A stretch of DNA of 64,000 nt, taken from positions 1,889,501 to 1,953,500 of the forward strand of contig NZ_CP022684.1 in the NCBI RefSeq assembly GCF_002863865.1, in the 5' to 3' direction. Positions within the stretch are counted from its first letter, which is position 1. Each line of letters starts with the position of its first letter. Shown piece after piece: positions 35,387 to 44,815 of the stretch. Both the position numbers and the translations under genes were made by a program. The notes under the pieces were generated by a model, which saw only the letters and a list, made by a program, of their open reading frames with translations, did no database searches and had not been told where the DNA came from. This stretch comes from Ketobacter alkanivorans (GTDB taxonomy: Bacteria; Pseudomonadota; Gammaproteobacteria; Pseudomonadales; Ketobacteraceae).

Positions 35387-36922
35387 TTAATTATTAATAG
35401 TCAGCGTAGTGGTGTAACCGCCTATGGTGTCATTGGTCAATCGCAATACTGCTGTACCGGTCACAGACGTAACGGTGTAGGAACCATCCGCATTGGTGGT
35501 GCCGGTTCCATTGGTCAGGCTCCACGTATAGTCTGAAGGGCCATAGGAGCCAACCACCCACCTGGTAGCCGGGCGAAAGGTTTGAGCTTCACTGAAGCTG
35601 ATTGTGGCGTTAGCGATGTACTCACCGTTCGGACCCGCAATTTCAATCAGTTCATTCGTGAGTTCTTCACCAGGAGTTCCTCGATTAGGGTCAAGAAAAT
35701 CCCCATCCAATTGTCCCGTCAATGAGTATGAATTCTGGGTTGAGCTGGATGTAAATATCGTTGTGTGATCACCAATCCTGGGAATAAAGGCAAAACGATA
35801 AATATACTGGTTATCGATATCAACTCTGCGCTCAATAGCTGCAATCTGATTCTGCACCAGTCCATTGGCAAAATTGTACTCACCTCCCACCAGCGTAATG
35901 TTGATGGTTTGTTCTGCCAGATTGCTAAGATTTCTGTAGGTCTCCCCTATTGAGGTGTCTCCTACAACATAATAAAACACCGGCTTATACAAAAACTCGG
36001 TACTGCTAGTTGAGGCCCCAGTGTACTTCACAAAAGCCTGAGACTGGATTGCCTTGGTTAGAGCCTCAACATCAAACTCCAATACAGTTTCCGACCCTGA
36101 TGAGAAAATAGCCAACTGCCCCAAAAGAACGCCTTCTTTTCTAGCAATATCCAGCAGATCGTTATCACCATCAGACGCAAAATCATAATCTGCATTGACG
36201 AGGCTCCCGATTGACTGAACGACCGCTCCGTGGATACTAGTGCCATATCCGTGCGCTACCGAGTTATACTGCGTCAGAACCTCATCCAACGCTGCATCAA
36301 GCGTTGCTATATCAGCAGTAAAACCGGCAGTCAACTCCTCAGGCTCATCCGCGAATACCCAAACCGTATACTGCTGACTGGCGATCACAGGATCTGCACT
36401 GGCCTGGGCAAGCGTAATGTAGTCTTTTGCCTCATTCACCAGCTGCTGAACACTCGCGTCCTCCATACTGCCACTGATGTCAAACACCAAAGCAGTACGC
36501 AGATACGCGGGCACCCCAATTACTTTCTGCAAGATCGGGAAACTTTCTGATGGAGAAATCTCAATGTCATCTACAGTGACTTTGTAATCAGAAGTTTGGG
36601 CAGTCGCTATTGATTGTAAGTTGGCCGAATTAATTGGATTAATTAAATAGGTTTTTATGTACACATCATCGAAGTCCGAACGAAACAAACCATCCGCACT
36701 CAGCCCGGAATACTCTTGGTAGGTCTCGTACACCATAAGGGGCAAATAACTGACACCATTGGCGCCACTTGTAGTCGGTGTAGTGGGTGTAGTAGTGGAA
36801 CCGCCCCCGGTAGTATCCGACTCCGAATCAAAGCCCTCATCTACACTGCGGCCGCCCCCACAACCGACCAACACAATTAAAGGAAGCAAAAGTGAGGGAA
36901 GCAATTTTTGATACGCTCTCAT
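35387..36922 (-). CDS. VWA-domain lipoprotein
   Basis: 511 residues with a lipoprotein signal ending LVGC (Cys21), then a GGGS-rich linker. A von Willebrand A domain starts near residue 140 with the MIDAS motif DISGSMED, followed by YTVWVFADEPEEL and GTSIHGAVVQ (MIDAS Thr/Ser region). The C-terminus (about 420-511) is a beta-rich domain with NADGSYTVTSVTGTAVLRL, like bacterial Ig-type modules. Likely exported and envelope-bound with a metal-dependent binding role; the partner is unknown. No operon partners. Confidence 0.8.
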   Translation of the reverse strand: MRAYQKLLPSLLLPLIVLVGCGGGRSVDEGFDSESDTTGGGSTTTPTTPTTSGANGVSYLPLMVYETYQEYSGLSADGLFRSDFDDVYIKTYLINPINSANLQSIATAQTSDYKVTVDDIEISPSESFPILQKVIGVPAYLRTALVFDISGSMEDASVQQLVNEAKDYITLAQASADPVIASQQYTVWVFADEPEELTAGFTADIATLDAALDEVLTQYNSVAHGYGTSIHGAVVQSIGSLVNADYDFASDGDNDLLDIARKEGVLLGQLAIFSSGSETVLEFDVEALTKAIQSQAFVKYTGASTSSTEFLYKPVFYYVVGDTSIGETYRNLSNLAEQTINITLVGGEYNFANGLVQNQIAAIERRVDIDNQYIYRFAFIPRIGDHTTIFTSSSTQNSYSLTGQLDGDFLDPNRGTPGEELTNELIEIAGPNGEYIANATISFSEAQTFRPATRWVVGSYGPSDYTWSLTNGTGTTNADGSYTVTSVTGTAVLRLTNDTIGGYTTTLTINN

Positions 36923-37128
36923 ATGGACAACCTTATCTCATCTTTTTATAGACAAATAAACACAGTCGCTGCAAGCCAGCAGTCAACTTATATAAAGTGT
37001 AGCTACTATAACCGTAATGACTAGCATGGCAAAAGTATTCCTCACATTTACCCTGAACTGTGAACAGCTCTAAATTCCTCCATATTTCCGCTATAATTCG
37101 CGCCCCATAAATTTATCTGTGAGTGGTC

Positions 37129-38193
37129 ATGGCGATTCAACGAAAAGCAATAGCACTGATATCCGGCGGTCTGGATTCTATGCTGGCAGTAAAAGCCGTT
37201 CAAAAACAAGGCATTATTGTCGAGGGTGTTAATTTTTACACAGGCTTCTGCGTTGAAGGGCATACCCACGCCATTCGCAAAAAGGATAAAGAGAAGGAAA
37301 AACGCAACAATTCTTTGTGGGTAGCCGAGCAACTGGGCATACGCATGAATATTGTGGATATTTCAGAGGAATACAAAAAGATCGTTCTGAATCCACAGCA
37401 CGGCTACGGTGCCAACCTGAACCCCTGCCTGGACTGCAAAATATTCATGGTGGAAAAGGCCAACACCATGCTGAATAAAGCCCGAGAAATGGCCGAAGAG
37501 AAAGGCTTTGATTTCATTATCACCGGGGAAGTGATCGGCCAGCGGCCCAAGTCTCAGCGCAAGGAGACCATGCCGATTATTGCCCGCGAGTCCGGTGCTG
37601 ATGATCGCCTGTTACGCCCACTGTGCGCTAAATTGCTCCCCCCCACGCTGCCCGAACGCGAAGGCTGGGTTGATCGTGAGCAGCTCTATGGTTTCAACGG
37701 CCGCAGCCGTAAGCCACAAATTGCATTGGCACAGGAGTTTGGGTTAGAGGATTTCGCCCAACCCAGCGGTGGCTGCTGTTTCCTGACCGACGAAAGCTAT
37801 TCCCGCAAACTGGCCGACCTTTGGACCGCTCGCGGCCGCAAGGATTACGAGCTGGATGACATTATGCTGCTAAAAGTCGGACGTCACATACGCCCCGCCC
37901 AGCACTACAAGGTGATCATCAGCCGGGAAGAAGGCGAGAACAATTTTTTGATGGGCTACCGCAAGCAATTCCATTCTATAAAATGCATCAGCCACGGCGG
38001 GCCACTGAGCCTGGTGGACGGCGACCCATCAGAAGAGGACTTGCTGACTGCAGCGCGTATTGCATGCCGCTTTAGTCAGGGCAGAGACTGCGACCAGGTC
38101 ACCGTTGAAATTCAGGACAAACATGGTGTAGCTCGGCAGGTGGATGTTTCGCCCATGGCAAACGATGACATTCTGCAGAGTTGGTACGTCTGA
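37129..38193 (+). CDS. PP-loop ATPase, ThiI/MnmA-like tRNA sulfurtransferase-type protein
   Basis: 354 residues from ATG 37129 (GTG 37123 is an alternative). The PP-loop SGGLDS is at 12-17 and binds ATP for substrate adenylation. NPCLDCKIFM and GGCCFLTDESY supply Cys residues that could carry sulfur, as in MnmA-type enzymes. The C-terminal part (KVGRHIRPAQHYKVIISREEGENNF, core GRHIRPAQHYKVII) is shared with a family often labelled tRNA methyltransferase or thiouridylase without proof. A TATAAT box is at 37092-37097. tusA lies 2.5 kb downstream, which could supply sulfur. Exact RNA position is unknown. Confidence 0.72.
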   Translation: MAIQRKAIALISGGLDSMLAVKAVQKQGIIVEGVNFYTGFCVEGHTHAIRKKDKEKEKRNNSLWVAEQLGIRMNIVDISEEYKKIVLNPQHGYGANLNPCLDCKIFMVEKANTMLNKAREMAEEKGFDFIITGEVIGQRPKSQRKETMPIIARESGADDRLLRPLCAKLLPPTLPEREGWVDREQLYGFNGRSRKPQIALAQEFGLEDFAQPSGGCCFLTDESYSRKLADLWTARGRKDYELDDIMLLKVGRHIRPAQHYKVIISREEGENNFLMGYRKQFHSIKCISHGGPLSLVDGDPSEEDLLTAARIACRFSQGRDCDQVTVEIQDKHGVARQVDVSPMANDDILQSWYV

Positions 38194-38365
38194 TTTAGCG
38201 AACCACACCTAACCACACTAGCTTCGGCTGGTTATGCAAATCGGTTTTTAGACCGGCCGCTTTCAGATTTTCTTGAGTGTCATGTTGCCAAAATGTGGCA
38301 GCCTTCACAGTGCCGGTCTATTTTTATACTCCATATCAGTCTGCTTTTTGTTGTGCGAGTATTCG

Positions 38366-39130
38366 ATGCCTGGAAGTCACAAATTCATTACTGCAGGGTA
38401 TTTCCTTGTTGCTGGCGCTGGGGCCTACCTTGCTTACCAGCAGTCCAACTTCACGTTACCGCCAAGCGCGGCAACCGCTGAGGTTACCTCAAGCATTCGC
38501 GCTCAACACGCCGAAGCAGCGCATGACACAATGGCCAATGACCTTCCTCCTGCTTTACGCTTAAACCAGACGTTACTGGCTGCGCAAAACGCGCTGGCAA
38601 ACAGCGATGCCCTGCTTGACGACATGGAGCTATCGACGCTGGACACACTGGATCATAACGAAGCTGCGCATACCACCAGCTGGCACACCGAAAAGAACCA
38701 GAGCCGAACCCCCACATTCATGCTACATGATGATGTTCGCGAGTATGAAGTGGTGTCCATGGACAGCACTCCAAGCCTGCCTGGCGAAGGCGAACAGGTG
38801 GTTGTGCCCTTACTTAACGGCACGAGCGTTGTGGTCAACGTAATTTCCAGTAAAGTCACCCGCAATGGCGACTACTCATGGAGCGGACATGTAGCGGGCT
38901 ATGGCAACGATTACCCAGTGATCATGACCTACGGCAGCAAATCTGCCTTCGCCATGATCACAACACCGCAAGGCAGCTATTCCATGGAGTCAATAGACGG
39001 CGTGGGCTGGCTCTATAAAAACCCGGCCGAGCATGAATTGACCGCACCGGGCCACGAAGATTTCCTGGAGATCCCAGAGCAACATCAAACACACTCTGAT
39101 GCAGCGGGGGGCAACACGATGGATAGCTGA
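38366..39130 (+). CDS. Membrane-anchored protein resembling a metalloprotease prodomain
   Basis: About 254 residues from ATG 38366; an in-frame TTG at 38273 would add a second hydrophobic stretch. A signal anchor (ITAGYFLVAGAGAYLAY) opens it. The segment EQVVVPLLNGTSVVVNVISSK...GDYSWSGHVAGY...GSYSMESIDGVGWLY looks like the N-terminal propeptide of reprolysin-like (M12) secreted proteases of gammaproteobacteria (core motif WSGHVAGYGNDYPVIMTYG). No protease domain follows in frame; instead the next gene, 92 bp on, encodes such a protease without this part. It may be a separately encoded inhibitor or folding helper. Confidence 0.6.
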   Translation: MPGSHKFITAGYFLVAGAGAYLAYQQSNFTLPPSAATAEVTSSIRAQHAEAAHDTMANDLPPALRLNQTLLAAQNALANSDALLDDMELSTLDTLDHNEAAHTTSWHTEKNQSRTPTFMLHDDVREYEVVSMDSTPSLPGEGEQVVVPLLNGTSVVVNVISSKVTRNGDYSWSGHVAGYGNDYPVIMTYGSKSAFAMITTPQGSYSMESIDGVGWLYKNPAEHELTAPGHEDFLEIPEQHQTHSDAAGGNTMDS

Positions 39131-39222
39131 CTGCGATAGAAAAACAATTCGACTTTAATGGATGCGCGCAATTACTTGTTAATCATGGAGGATTTTAAGT
39201 AAAGTCAAACGAGGTATGTCTA

Positions 39223-40608
39223 ATGAAATCTGTAGTATGTAAATCTTATATCAAAACGCTGGCCGCAATGGCTTTGCTGATCCCTTTCTCCACTCAAGCC
39301 CAGGCGCAAGCCACCATCGACCTTTTGATTGTATACACCAGTGGCACCAATGATCTCTACGCTGGCGACCCCATGACGCGCTTCAACCATTTGGTGCAAA
39401 CAACCAATCAGATTTACGCAGACAGCGGAGTGGATCTGGAACTCAACATCAAGCACACGGTGCAGGTAAATTACACCGACACTAACAACGCAGAAAATGC
39501 TCTCAACGACATCACCAACGGCAGCGGCGCATTCAGCAGCATAGCGGGCTTGCGCGAAGTACACGAAGCCGACATGGTCGTACTGTTTCGCCCCTACCAT
39601 GCGAATCACGGCAGCTGCGGGCTGGCCTGGATCGGCGGCATGGGCACCAACGGAGACTTCTCCGCACCCTATATTAAAGGATACCAATACAGCCACGTGG
39701 CTGTGAATTCCTGTGGCGACTACGTTACCGCTCACGAACTGGGCCACAACATGGGCCTGCGACACTCACGCAAACAGGATGGCTCCGGCGGCACCACCTC
39801 CTATGCCTTGGGCCACGGCGTTAACAACCAATTCACCACCATTATGGCCTATCAATCCGAGTTCAACGTGGATTACTGGACCGGTAAAGTCTACAAGTTC
39901 TCCAACCCTGATGTGACTTGCATGGGCCTTCCCTGCGGCGTGGATCGAAATCAATCCCAAGGCGCGGACGCCCGCTTTGCAATCAACCTTACTGGGCCGC
40001 AAATAGCCAACTTCTATGGTGATCCCAACGCTACGGTGACATCTGAACTGCAGATTGTGTACGGCCAGATGAATGACGCAGAAACAGAGTACAACACCGC
40101 AGTACAAGCAAAACTGGACAGCGACGCAGCCTACATAGAGAAAAAAGACGCAGAAAAAGCCGCCAAAGGCGCGATCAAAGATCTGAAGAAAGCCGCCAGC
40201 ACCGTCACCAAGGCCTACGCCAAGACCCTGAAAGACAGTGAGAAAGCCGCGAAAAAAGCCGCCAGCTATTTACAGAAAGCCGAGGCTCAACAGGCAAAAG
40301 CCAACGCCACATCCAACGCCAGAACCCAGGCCTCAGCTGAAGCCAAATACGATGATTACATGGTTTTATACAATGACTACACCGCCCAGGCAGCTGCATT
40401 GCTTGCCTCAGCCCAAAGCCAGGAGCCTGACGTAACCACTGCAACAGACGCACTTAACGCCGCCATCACAGACTATGAAACCAAAAAACTGGCCACCAAA
40501 GCCGAAAAGGATCAGAACAAGCTACTGAAAACAGACGAGAAAAACAAAAAGAAGATCTGGCTGACCCTGACCAAGCAATACAACAACCTTCTGAAAAACT
40601 GGTCCTGA
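39223..40608 (+). CDS. Secreted M12-type (reprolysin-like) zinc metalloprotease with Lys/Ala-rich tail
   Basis: 461 residues. A signal peptide (MKSVVCKSYIKTLAAMALLI, cleaved near AQAQA) precedes the catalytic domain. The extended zinc motif HELGHNMGLRH gives ligands His171, His175 and His181 with Glu172 as base, and the Met-turn is IMAY (Met208). The mature domain starts almost directly at the protease fold (TIDLLIVYTSGT), so there is no propeptide. Residues about 285-461 form a long Lys/Ala/Asp-rich helix, probably coiled coil, unusual for this family and possibly for surface or matrix binding. A terminator follows. Confidence 0.85.
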   Translation: MKSVVCKSYIKTLAAMALLIPFSTQAQAQATIDLLIVYTSGTNDLYAGDPMTRFNHLVQTTNQIYADSGVDLELNIKHTVQVNYTDTNNAENALNDITNGSGAFSSIAGLREVHEADMVVLFRPYHANHGSCGLAWIGGMGTNGDFSAPYIKGYQYSHVAVNSCGDYVTAHELGHNMGLRHSRKQDGSGGTTSYALGHGVNNQFTTIMAYQSEFNVDYWTGKVYKFSNPDVTCMGLPCGVDRNQSQGADARFAINLTGPQIANFYGDPNATVTSELQIVYGQMNDAETEYNTAVQAKLDSDAAYIEKKDAEKAAKGAIKDLKKAASTVTKAYAKTLKDSEKAAKKAASYLQKAEAQQAKANATSNARTQASAEAKYDDYMVLYNDYTAQAAALLASAQSQEPDVTTATDALNAAITDYETKKLATKAEKDQNKLLKTDEKNKKKIWLTLTKQYNNLLKNWS

Positions 40609-40632
40609 TGTAATCGACCAGTCACAGACCCA

Positions 40633-40663
40633 AAAAAGGCTCCCCCTCTGGAGCCTTTTTTAT
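40633..40663 (+). terminator. Rho-independent terminator after the metalloprotease
   Basis: An 11-bp stem (AAAAAGGCTCC / GGAGCCTTTTT) with loop CCCTCT ends in TTTTTTATT, 24 bp after the stop. Confidence 0.88.
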
Positions 40664-40733
40664 TGGTCCTGCCGCTGCTTAACCGCTTCCAATCTAATGC
40701 TCGACCGTTATTATATGCGCCGGAGGATTCATC

Positions 40734-40964
40734 ATGACCCAACACGAACTCGATGCCCGCGGGCTGCTCTGCCCTATGCCCGTTATAAAAACCCAAAATG
40801 TTATACAGCAGCTTGCTCAGGGTGACCGCTTGCGGGTGCTGGCCACCGATCCCGGCGTGCTTCACGACATTCCTGCCTGGTGCAGGGTGAATGGTCACAA
40901 ATTGATCTCCAGCAAAGAGCAAGAGCAAGAGATTGAGGTCATTATTGAAGTTTGCGACATCTAA
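40734..40964 (+). CDS. tusA: TusA-family sulfur carrier protein
   Basis: 76 residues with the TusA/SirA signature ELDARGLLCPMPVIKT; Cys13 in the CPMP motif carries the persulfide. The alpha/beta two-layer fold continues to IEVIIEVCDI. TusA passes sulfur from IscS towards MnmA for tRNA 2-thiouridine and to other sulfur pathways. A CGGAGG ribosome site precedes the ATG. It stands alone between two terminators/promoters, with the PP-loop protein 2.5 kb upstream as a possible but unproven partner. Confidence 0.9.
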   Translation: MTQHELDARGLLCPMPVIKTQNVIQQLAQGDRLRVLATDPGVLHDIPAWCRVNGHKLISSKEQEQEIEVIIEVCDI

Positions 40965-41184
40965 CGCCCCAAACGAGGGCGCAACGCACCAACAAATAGC
41001 ACGCCACAGAACGATCGCACCAAAACGACGCACAAAAGACAAAGCCCAACGCAGGCTGCTCTAGATATCGCTCTTCCGCTCCTCAAAAAATGCCTCCCTG
41101 AAGCCCCTATCACTACTGGATTTGGGCTTGTATGAAAAAAAACTGCCCTTTCCTGCCCCCAACCCCTTTCAACTCAAAATCCAA

Positions 41185-41199
41185 TGGCATATATTTTGC
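41185..41199 (+). promoter_or_regulatory. Sigma-54 promoter of glnA
   Basis: TGGCATATATTTTGC keeps the invariant GG and GC of the -24/-12 elements with exactly ten bases between. It lies 158 bp before glnA, whose activator ntrC is encoded downstream. The rest of the 392-bp gap (40965-41356) holds no gene I can support; clear NtrC-binding palindromes were not seen. Confidence 0.75.
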
Positions 41200-41356
41200 C
41201 TTCTTGTGAGGCAAGACCAAAACACCCGCATTGTGGATCAACTAGCTCTTCGCAACTGTCGGTTGGGGCTGTCGAAACCCAAAGGGGGAGCGGCAGTGAC
41301 TACTTCACTTGGTCATCACCCCCTAATCTCTAAATCCAATTGGAGGACACACCAGA

Positions 41357-42763
41357 ATGTCTGGAAAGACTACTTCTCTTATCAAAGAAAACAACGTTCG
41401 TTGGGTTGACCTGCGTTTCACCGATTCACGCGGCAAAGAACAGCACGTATCCCTGCCAGTTAGCGAAATCAAAGATGACTTCTTCTCTGAAGGCAAGATG
41501 TTTGACGGCTCTTCTATTGCTGGCTGGAAAGGCATCAACGAATCCGACATGATTCTTATGCCCGACGACAGCACTGCTGTTATCGATCCATTCACTGACG
41601 AAACCACACTGAACCTGCGTTGCGACATCGTTGAACCTGCCACCATGCAAGGTTACGAGCGTGATCCACGTTCTGTAGGCCGTCGCGCTGAAGAATACCT
41701 GAAGTCCACCGGCATTGCCGATGGCGCACTGTTTGGCCCAGAACCCGAATTCTTCGTATTCGATTCTGTGACCTGGAAATCCGACATGAGCGGCTCCATG
41801 TACGCCATCCACTCCGAAGAAGCGGCTTGGGTTTCTCACGAAGACTTCGATCGCTCCAACATCGGTCACCGTCCTGGCGTGAAAGGCGGTTACTTCCCCG
41901 TTCCTCCCGTCGACTCCCTGCACGATCTGCGTGCTGCCATGTGTGCCGCTATGGAGCAAATGGGCCTGGTTATCGAAGTACACCACCACGAAGTGGGTAC
42001 TGCCGGCCAGTGTGAAATCGGTGTAGGCCCCAACAGCCTGGTTGCCAAAGCTGACGAAGTACAGATCCTGAAGTACTGCGTACACAACGTTGCTCACGCT
42101 TACGGCAAAACCGCTACTTTCATGCCCAAGCCTCTGGTAGGTGACAACGGCTCCGGTATGCACGTGCACCAGTCTCTGTCCAAAGACGGCAAAAACCTGT
42201 TTGCTGGCGACGAATATGCAGGCCTGTCCAAAGAAGCCCTGTACTACATCGGCGGTATCATCAAGCATGCTCGTGCCATCAACGCCTTCACCAACGCTTC
42301 TACCAACTCTTACAAGCGTCTGGTTCCTGGCTTCGAAGCACCCGTTATGCTGGCTTACTCTGCCCGTAACCGTTCTGCGTCTATTCGTATTCCATGGGTA
42401 TCCAGCGCTAAAGCCCGTCGTATCGAAGTTCGCTTCCCTGATCCTTCCGCCAACCCATACCTGGCATTCTCTGCCATGCTGATGGCTGGTCTGGACGGCA
42501 TCAAGAACAAGATCCACCCTGGCGATGCTGCCGACAAAGATCTGTATGACCTGCCACCGGAAGAAGGCAAGCTGATCCCGACTGTGTCTTCTTACCTGAC
42601 CCAGTCTCTGGATGCTCTGGAAGCCGACAAAGACTTCCTGACTGAAGGCGGCGTATTCACCGAAGATATGATCGGCGGCTACATTGACCTGAAGCGTGGC
42701 GAAGTTGAGCGTTTGAACATGACAACTCACCCTGTTGAGTTCGAAATGTACTACTCTTGCTAA
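41357..42763 (+). CDS. glnA: Glutamine synthetase type I
   Basis: 468 residues, standard GSI-beta size. Tyr397 in DLYDLPPEE is the adenylylation site, at the same number as in E. coli. Catalytic-loop and metal-binding segments such as [21 protein letters not shown] and [10 protein letters not shown] are present. It makes glutamine from glutamate, ammonia and ATP. Codon use is strongly biased (frequent CTG, GAA, CGT), as expected for a highly expressed gene. GGAGG is 8 bp before the ATG, a sigma-54 promoter lies upstream and a terminator follows. Confidence 0.98.
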   Translation: MSGKTTSLIKENNVRWVDLRFTDSRGKEQHVSLPVSEIKDDFFSEGKMFDGSSIAGWKGINESDMILMPDDSTAVIDPFTDETTLNLRCDIVEPATMQGYERDPRSVGRRAEEYLKSTGIADGALFGPEPEFFVFDSVTWKSDMSGSMYAIHSEEAAWVSHEDFDRSNIGHRPGVKGGYFPVPPVDSLHDLRAAMCAAMEQMGLVIEVHHHEVGTAGQCEIGVGPNSLVAKADEVQILKYCVHNVAHAYGKTATFMPKPLVGDNGSGMHVHQSLSKDGKNLFAGDEYAGLSKEALYYIGGIIKHARAINAFTNASTNSYKRLVPGFEAPVMLAYSARNRSASIRIPWVSSAKARRIEVRFPDPSANPYLAFSAMLMAGLDGIKNKIHPGDAADKDLYDLPPEEGKLIPTVSSYLTQSLDALEADKDFLTEGGVFTEDMIGGYIDLKRGEVERLNMTTHPVEFEMYYSC

Positions 42764-42788
42764 TCGCTCCGCGATTCGGTTAGAACGG

Positions 42789-42818
42789 AAAAAGCTCCCA
42801 ATTTTGGGAGCTTTTTTT
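42789..42818 (+). terminator. Rho-independent terminator after glnA
   Basis: AAAAAGCTCCCAA pairs with TTGGGAGCTTTTT over a very short loop and runs into TTTTTTTG, 25 bp after the glnA stop. Confidence 0.9.
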
Positions 42819-42880
42819 GTATGTAAGGCGCGAAATGGTTTTTAATTAGAAAGTAGAACAACAACCAAAGGGAAAACACC

Positions 42881-43411
42881 ATGACTCGCATGTTCGCCAT
42901 ATTCTCGATTTTGGCCCTGTTCAGCCTGCAGGCAACGGCCGCTACGGTATACAAATACACCGATGAAAGCGGAAACCTCGTATTTACAGACGAGCCCACC
43001 GAAGGTGCCGAAAAGATGGACGTGAAGCCGGTTGCCACCATTCCCGCCATACCTGTACCGGCAGCGGACACCTCAGACACCACAACGCCCACTGAGTTTA
43101 AATACGATAAAGTCACCATCATCACACCCAGCAACGATGAGCACTTCATCAATAACGGCGGCCAGGTCAGCGTACAGGTGGCCCTTTCACCGGCTTTGCG
43201 CAAAAACGATAAGCTCCAGTTGAAATTTAATGGCACCAACCACGGTAAACTCCAGCGCTCACCCAGCTTTAAGCTGGATAACCTGGATCGAGGCGAATAC
43301 GCCACTCAGGTTGTTGTCGTGGACAACAAAGGTAAAGAGATTGGCTCGAGCGAAACGGTTACATTTTACGTAAAGCGCTCCGCAGCAGGCCCCAAAAAGT
43401 CGCCCAAGTAA
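42881..43411 (+). CDS. DUF4124-domain exported protein
   Basis: 176 residues with a signal peptide (FAIFSILALFSLQATA). DUF4124 begins at the mature end: VYKYTDESGNLVFTDEPTEGAE, a short beta motif common between glnA and ntrB in gammaproteobacteria (core YTDESGNLVFTDEP). A Pro/Thr-rich linker leads to a beta-sandwich-like half (VTIITPSNDEHFINNGGQVSVQ; core NNGGQVSVQV). Function is unknown; envelope location is likely. A hairpin of 10 + 5 bp lies between it and ntrB. Confidence 0.82.
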   Translation: MTRMFAIFSILALFSLQATAATVYKYTDESGNLVFTDEPTEGAEKMDVKPVATIPAIPVPAADTSDTTTPTEFKYDKVTIITPSNDEHFINNGGQVSVQVALSPALRKNDKLQLKFNGTNHGKLQRSPSFKLDNLDRGEYATQVVVVDNKGKEIGSSETVTFYVKRSAAGPKKSPK

Positions 43412-43466
43412 CATGCCTGCACCAAAATAGTTCACTGCAATTTCAAATTCATCTAATATCCTGTCT

Positions 43467-43511
43467 CAGCCTCACTCGTCAGCCCATAAATGGGCATCTA
43501 AAGTGAGGCTG
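43467..43511. repeat. Nested inverted repeat between DUF4124 gene and ntrB
   Basis: CAGCCTCACT (43467-43476) pairs with AGTGAGGCTG (43502-43511), enclosing a smaller GCCCA-TAAA-TGGGC hairpin (43482-43495). No T-tract follows, so it is more likely an mRNA structure or weak attenuator than a terminator. Confidence 0.5.
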
Positions 43512-43681
43512 GGCTACCTGATGGCAAATTCATTGCCATACCCAGCGCCAAAAAGGGGATTCCCCTTCACTAAAACGGCGGTTTTCAGGCCCTAACGACA
43601 ACTTCACGCACCAAAGTCAAGCCAGTGATTCACACATGGTTTGCTTTTTGCATTGGCTTAGTACAAACCGTTCGAGGCACC

Positions 43682-44812
43682 ATGACAGCAGTGAATACAT
43701 CAAGGGTATCAAGTAATTACGAACTCTCCCGTCGCCTGATGGATCATCTCAGCACCGCTGTGGTGTTGCTGAACGAACACCTGCACGTAGAATTCGTAAA
43801 CCCCGCTGCCGAACAACTTATGGCAGCCAGCGCCTCCCAGCTGGCCGGTATGCCGATCAGCACCCTGATTCATGACAAAGACCAGTCCACCCAGGACGAT
43901 CTGGAACATGCCCTGCGTGACTTGCATCCCTATACCAAGCGGGAAGCGCATGTCTACATATACAACAGCACCCAGATCGCCACCGTTGACTACACGATTA
44001 CACCGATTACCAGCGCCGACATGAGCGTCAGCCTACTGTTAGAGCTGCGTCCTCTTGATCGTTTAATGCGCATAAGCCGTGAAGATGGCCTTATCAACGC
44101 CCATCAAGCCACACGAGCCCTGGTTCGCGGCGTGGCTCACGAAGTAAAGAATCCTCTTGGGGGGATCCGTGGTGCAGCACAGCTTCTGGCAAGGGAACTG
44201 CCAGATGACTCCCTTAACGAATACACCGACATCATCATTGCCGAAGTGGATCGCCTGCGGAACCTGGTGGATCAAATGCTGGGGCCGCGCAAGCTGCCAA
44301 AATGGTCACAGATCAATATCCACGAAATACTGGAACGGGTACGTTCAATACTGACCGCCGAAACCGGTGAAGTGGTAGAAATAGACCGCGACTATGACCC
44401 CAGCCTACCGGAAATGTGCGCCGACAAAGATCAACTGATTCAGGCCATCCTCAACATCGTCCGCAACGCCAAGCAAGCGCTGACCGAATGCCAGGATCAA
44501 AAAAATCCCACCATCATTCTGCGTACACGGGCGATGCGCCAGTTCACCATAGGCCATACCCGGCATCGCCTGATACTGCTGGTGGAAGTAGAAGACAATG
44601 GCCCCGGTGTCAGCAAAGAGATGCAGGAAACCATGTTTTACCCCATGGTCAGTGGCCGCGCCAGCGGAACTGGTCTTGGGCTTTCAATCTCGCAATCCAT
44701 TATTAATCAACATCACGGGCTGGTGGAATGTGACAGCAGCCCAGGAAAAACCATCTTTAGACTGTTGCTGCCTCTGGAACAACCAGAAGAGCAAACCAAC
44801 GTTGGAGCGTAA
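43682..44812 (+). CDS. ntrB: Nitrogen regulation sensor histidine kinase NtrB
   Basis: 376 residues from ATG 43682; the earlier in-frame start at 43625 is less likely given family length. A PAS domain (NYELSRRLMDHLSTAVVLLNEHLHVEFVNPAAEQL; core HVEFVNPAAEQL) is followed by the H-box GVAHEVKNPLGG and the HATPase parts NIVRNAKQALTE (N box), EDNGPGV and GTGLGLSIS. Soluble, no membrane segment. NtrB phosphorylates NtrC when nitrogen is limiting and is reversed by PII. ntrC starts 3 bp after its stop. Confidence 0.95.
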   Translation: MTAVNTSRVSSNYELSRRLMDHLSTAVVLLNEHLHVEFVNPAAEQLMAASASQLAGMPISTLIHDKDQSTQDDLEHALRDLHPYTKREAHVYIYNSTQIATVDYTITPITSADMSVSLLLELRPLDRLMRISREDGLINAHQATRALVRGVAHEVKNPLGGIRGAAQLLARELPDDSLNEYTDIIIAEVDRLRNLVDQMLGPRKLPKWSQINIHEILERVRSILTAETGEVVEIDRDYDPSLPEMCADKDQLIQAILNIVRNAKQALTECQDQKNPTIILRTRAMRQFTIGHTRHRLILLVEVEDNGPGVSKEMQETMFYPMVSGRASGTGLGLSISQSIINQHHGLVECDSSPGKTIFRLLLPLEQPEEQTNVGA

Positions 44813-44815
44813 ATC

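Noticed and set aside
40965..41184. NtrC-binding sites upstream of the glnA sigma-54 promoter
   Set aside because: Expected there, but no stretch fits the GCAC-N-GTGC palindrome well enough to report.
41426..42730. 434-codon open frame antisense to glnA
   Set aside because: Entirely inside glnA, whose biased codon use opens the opposite strand; no homology-like motifs.
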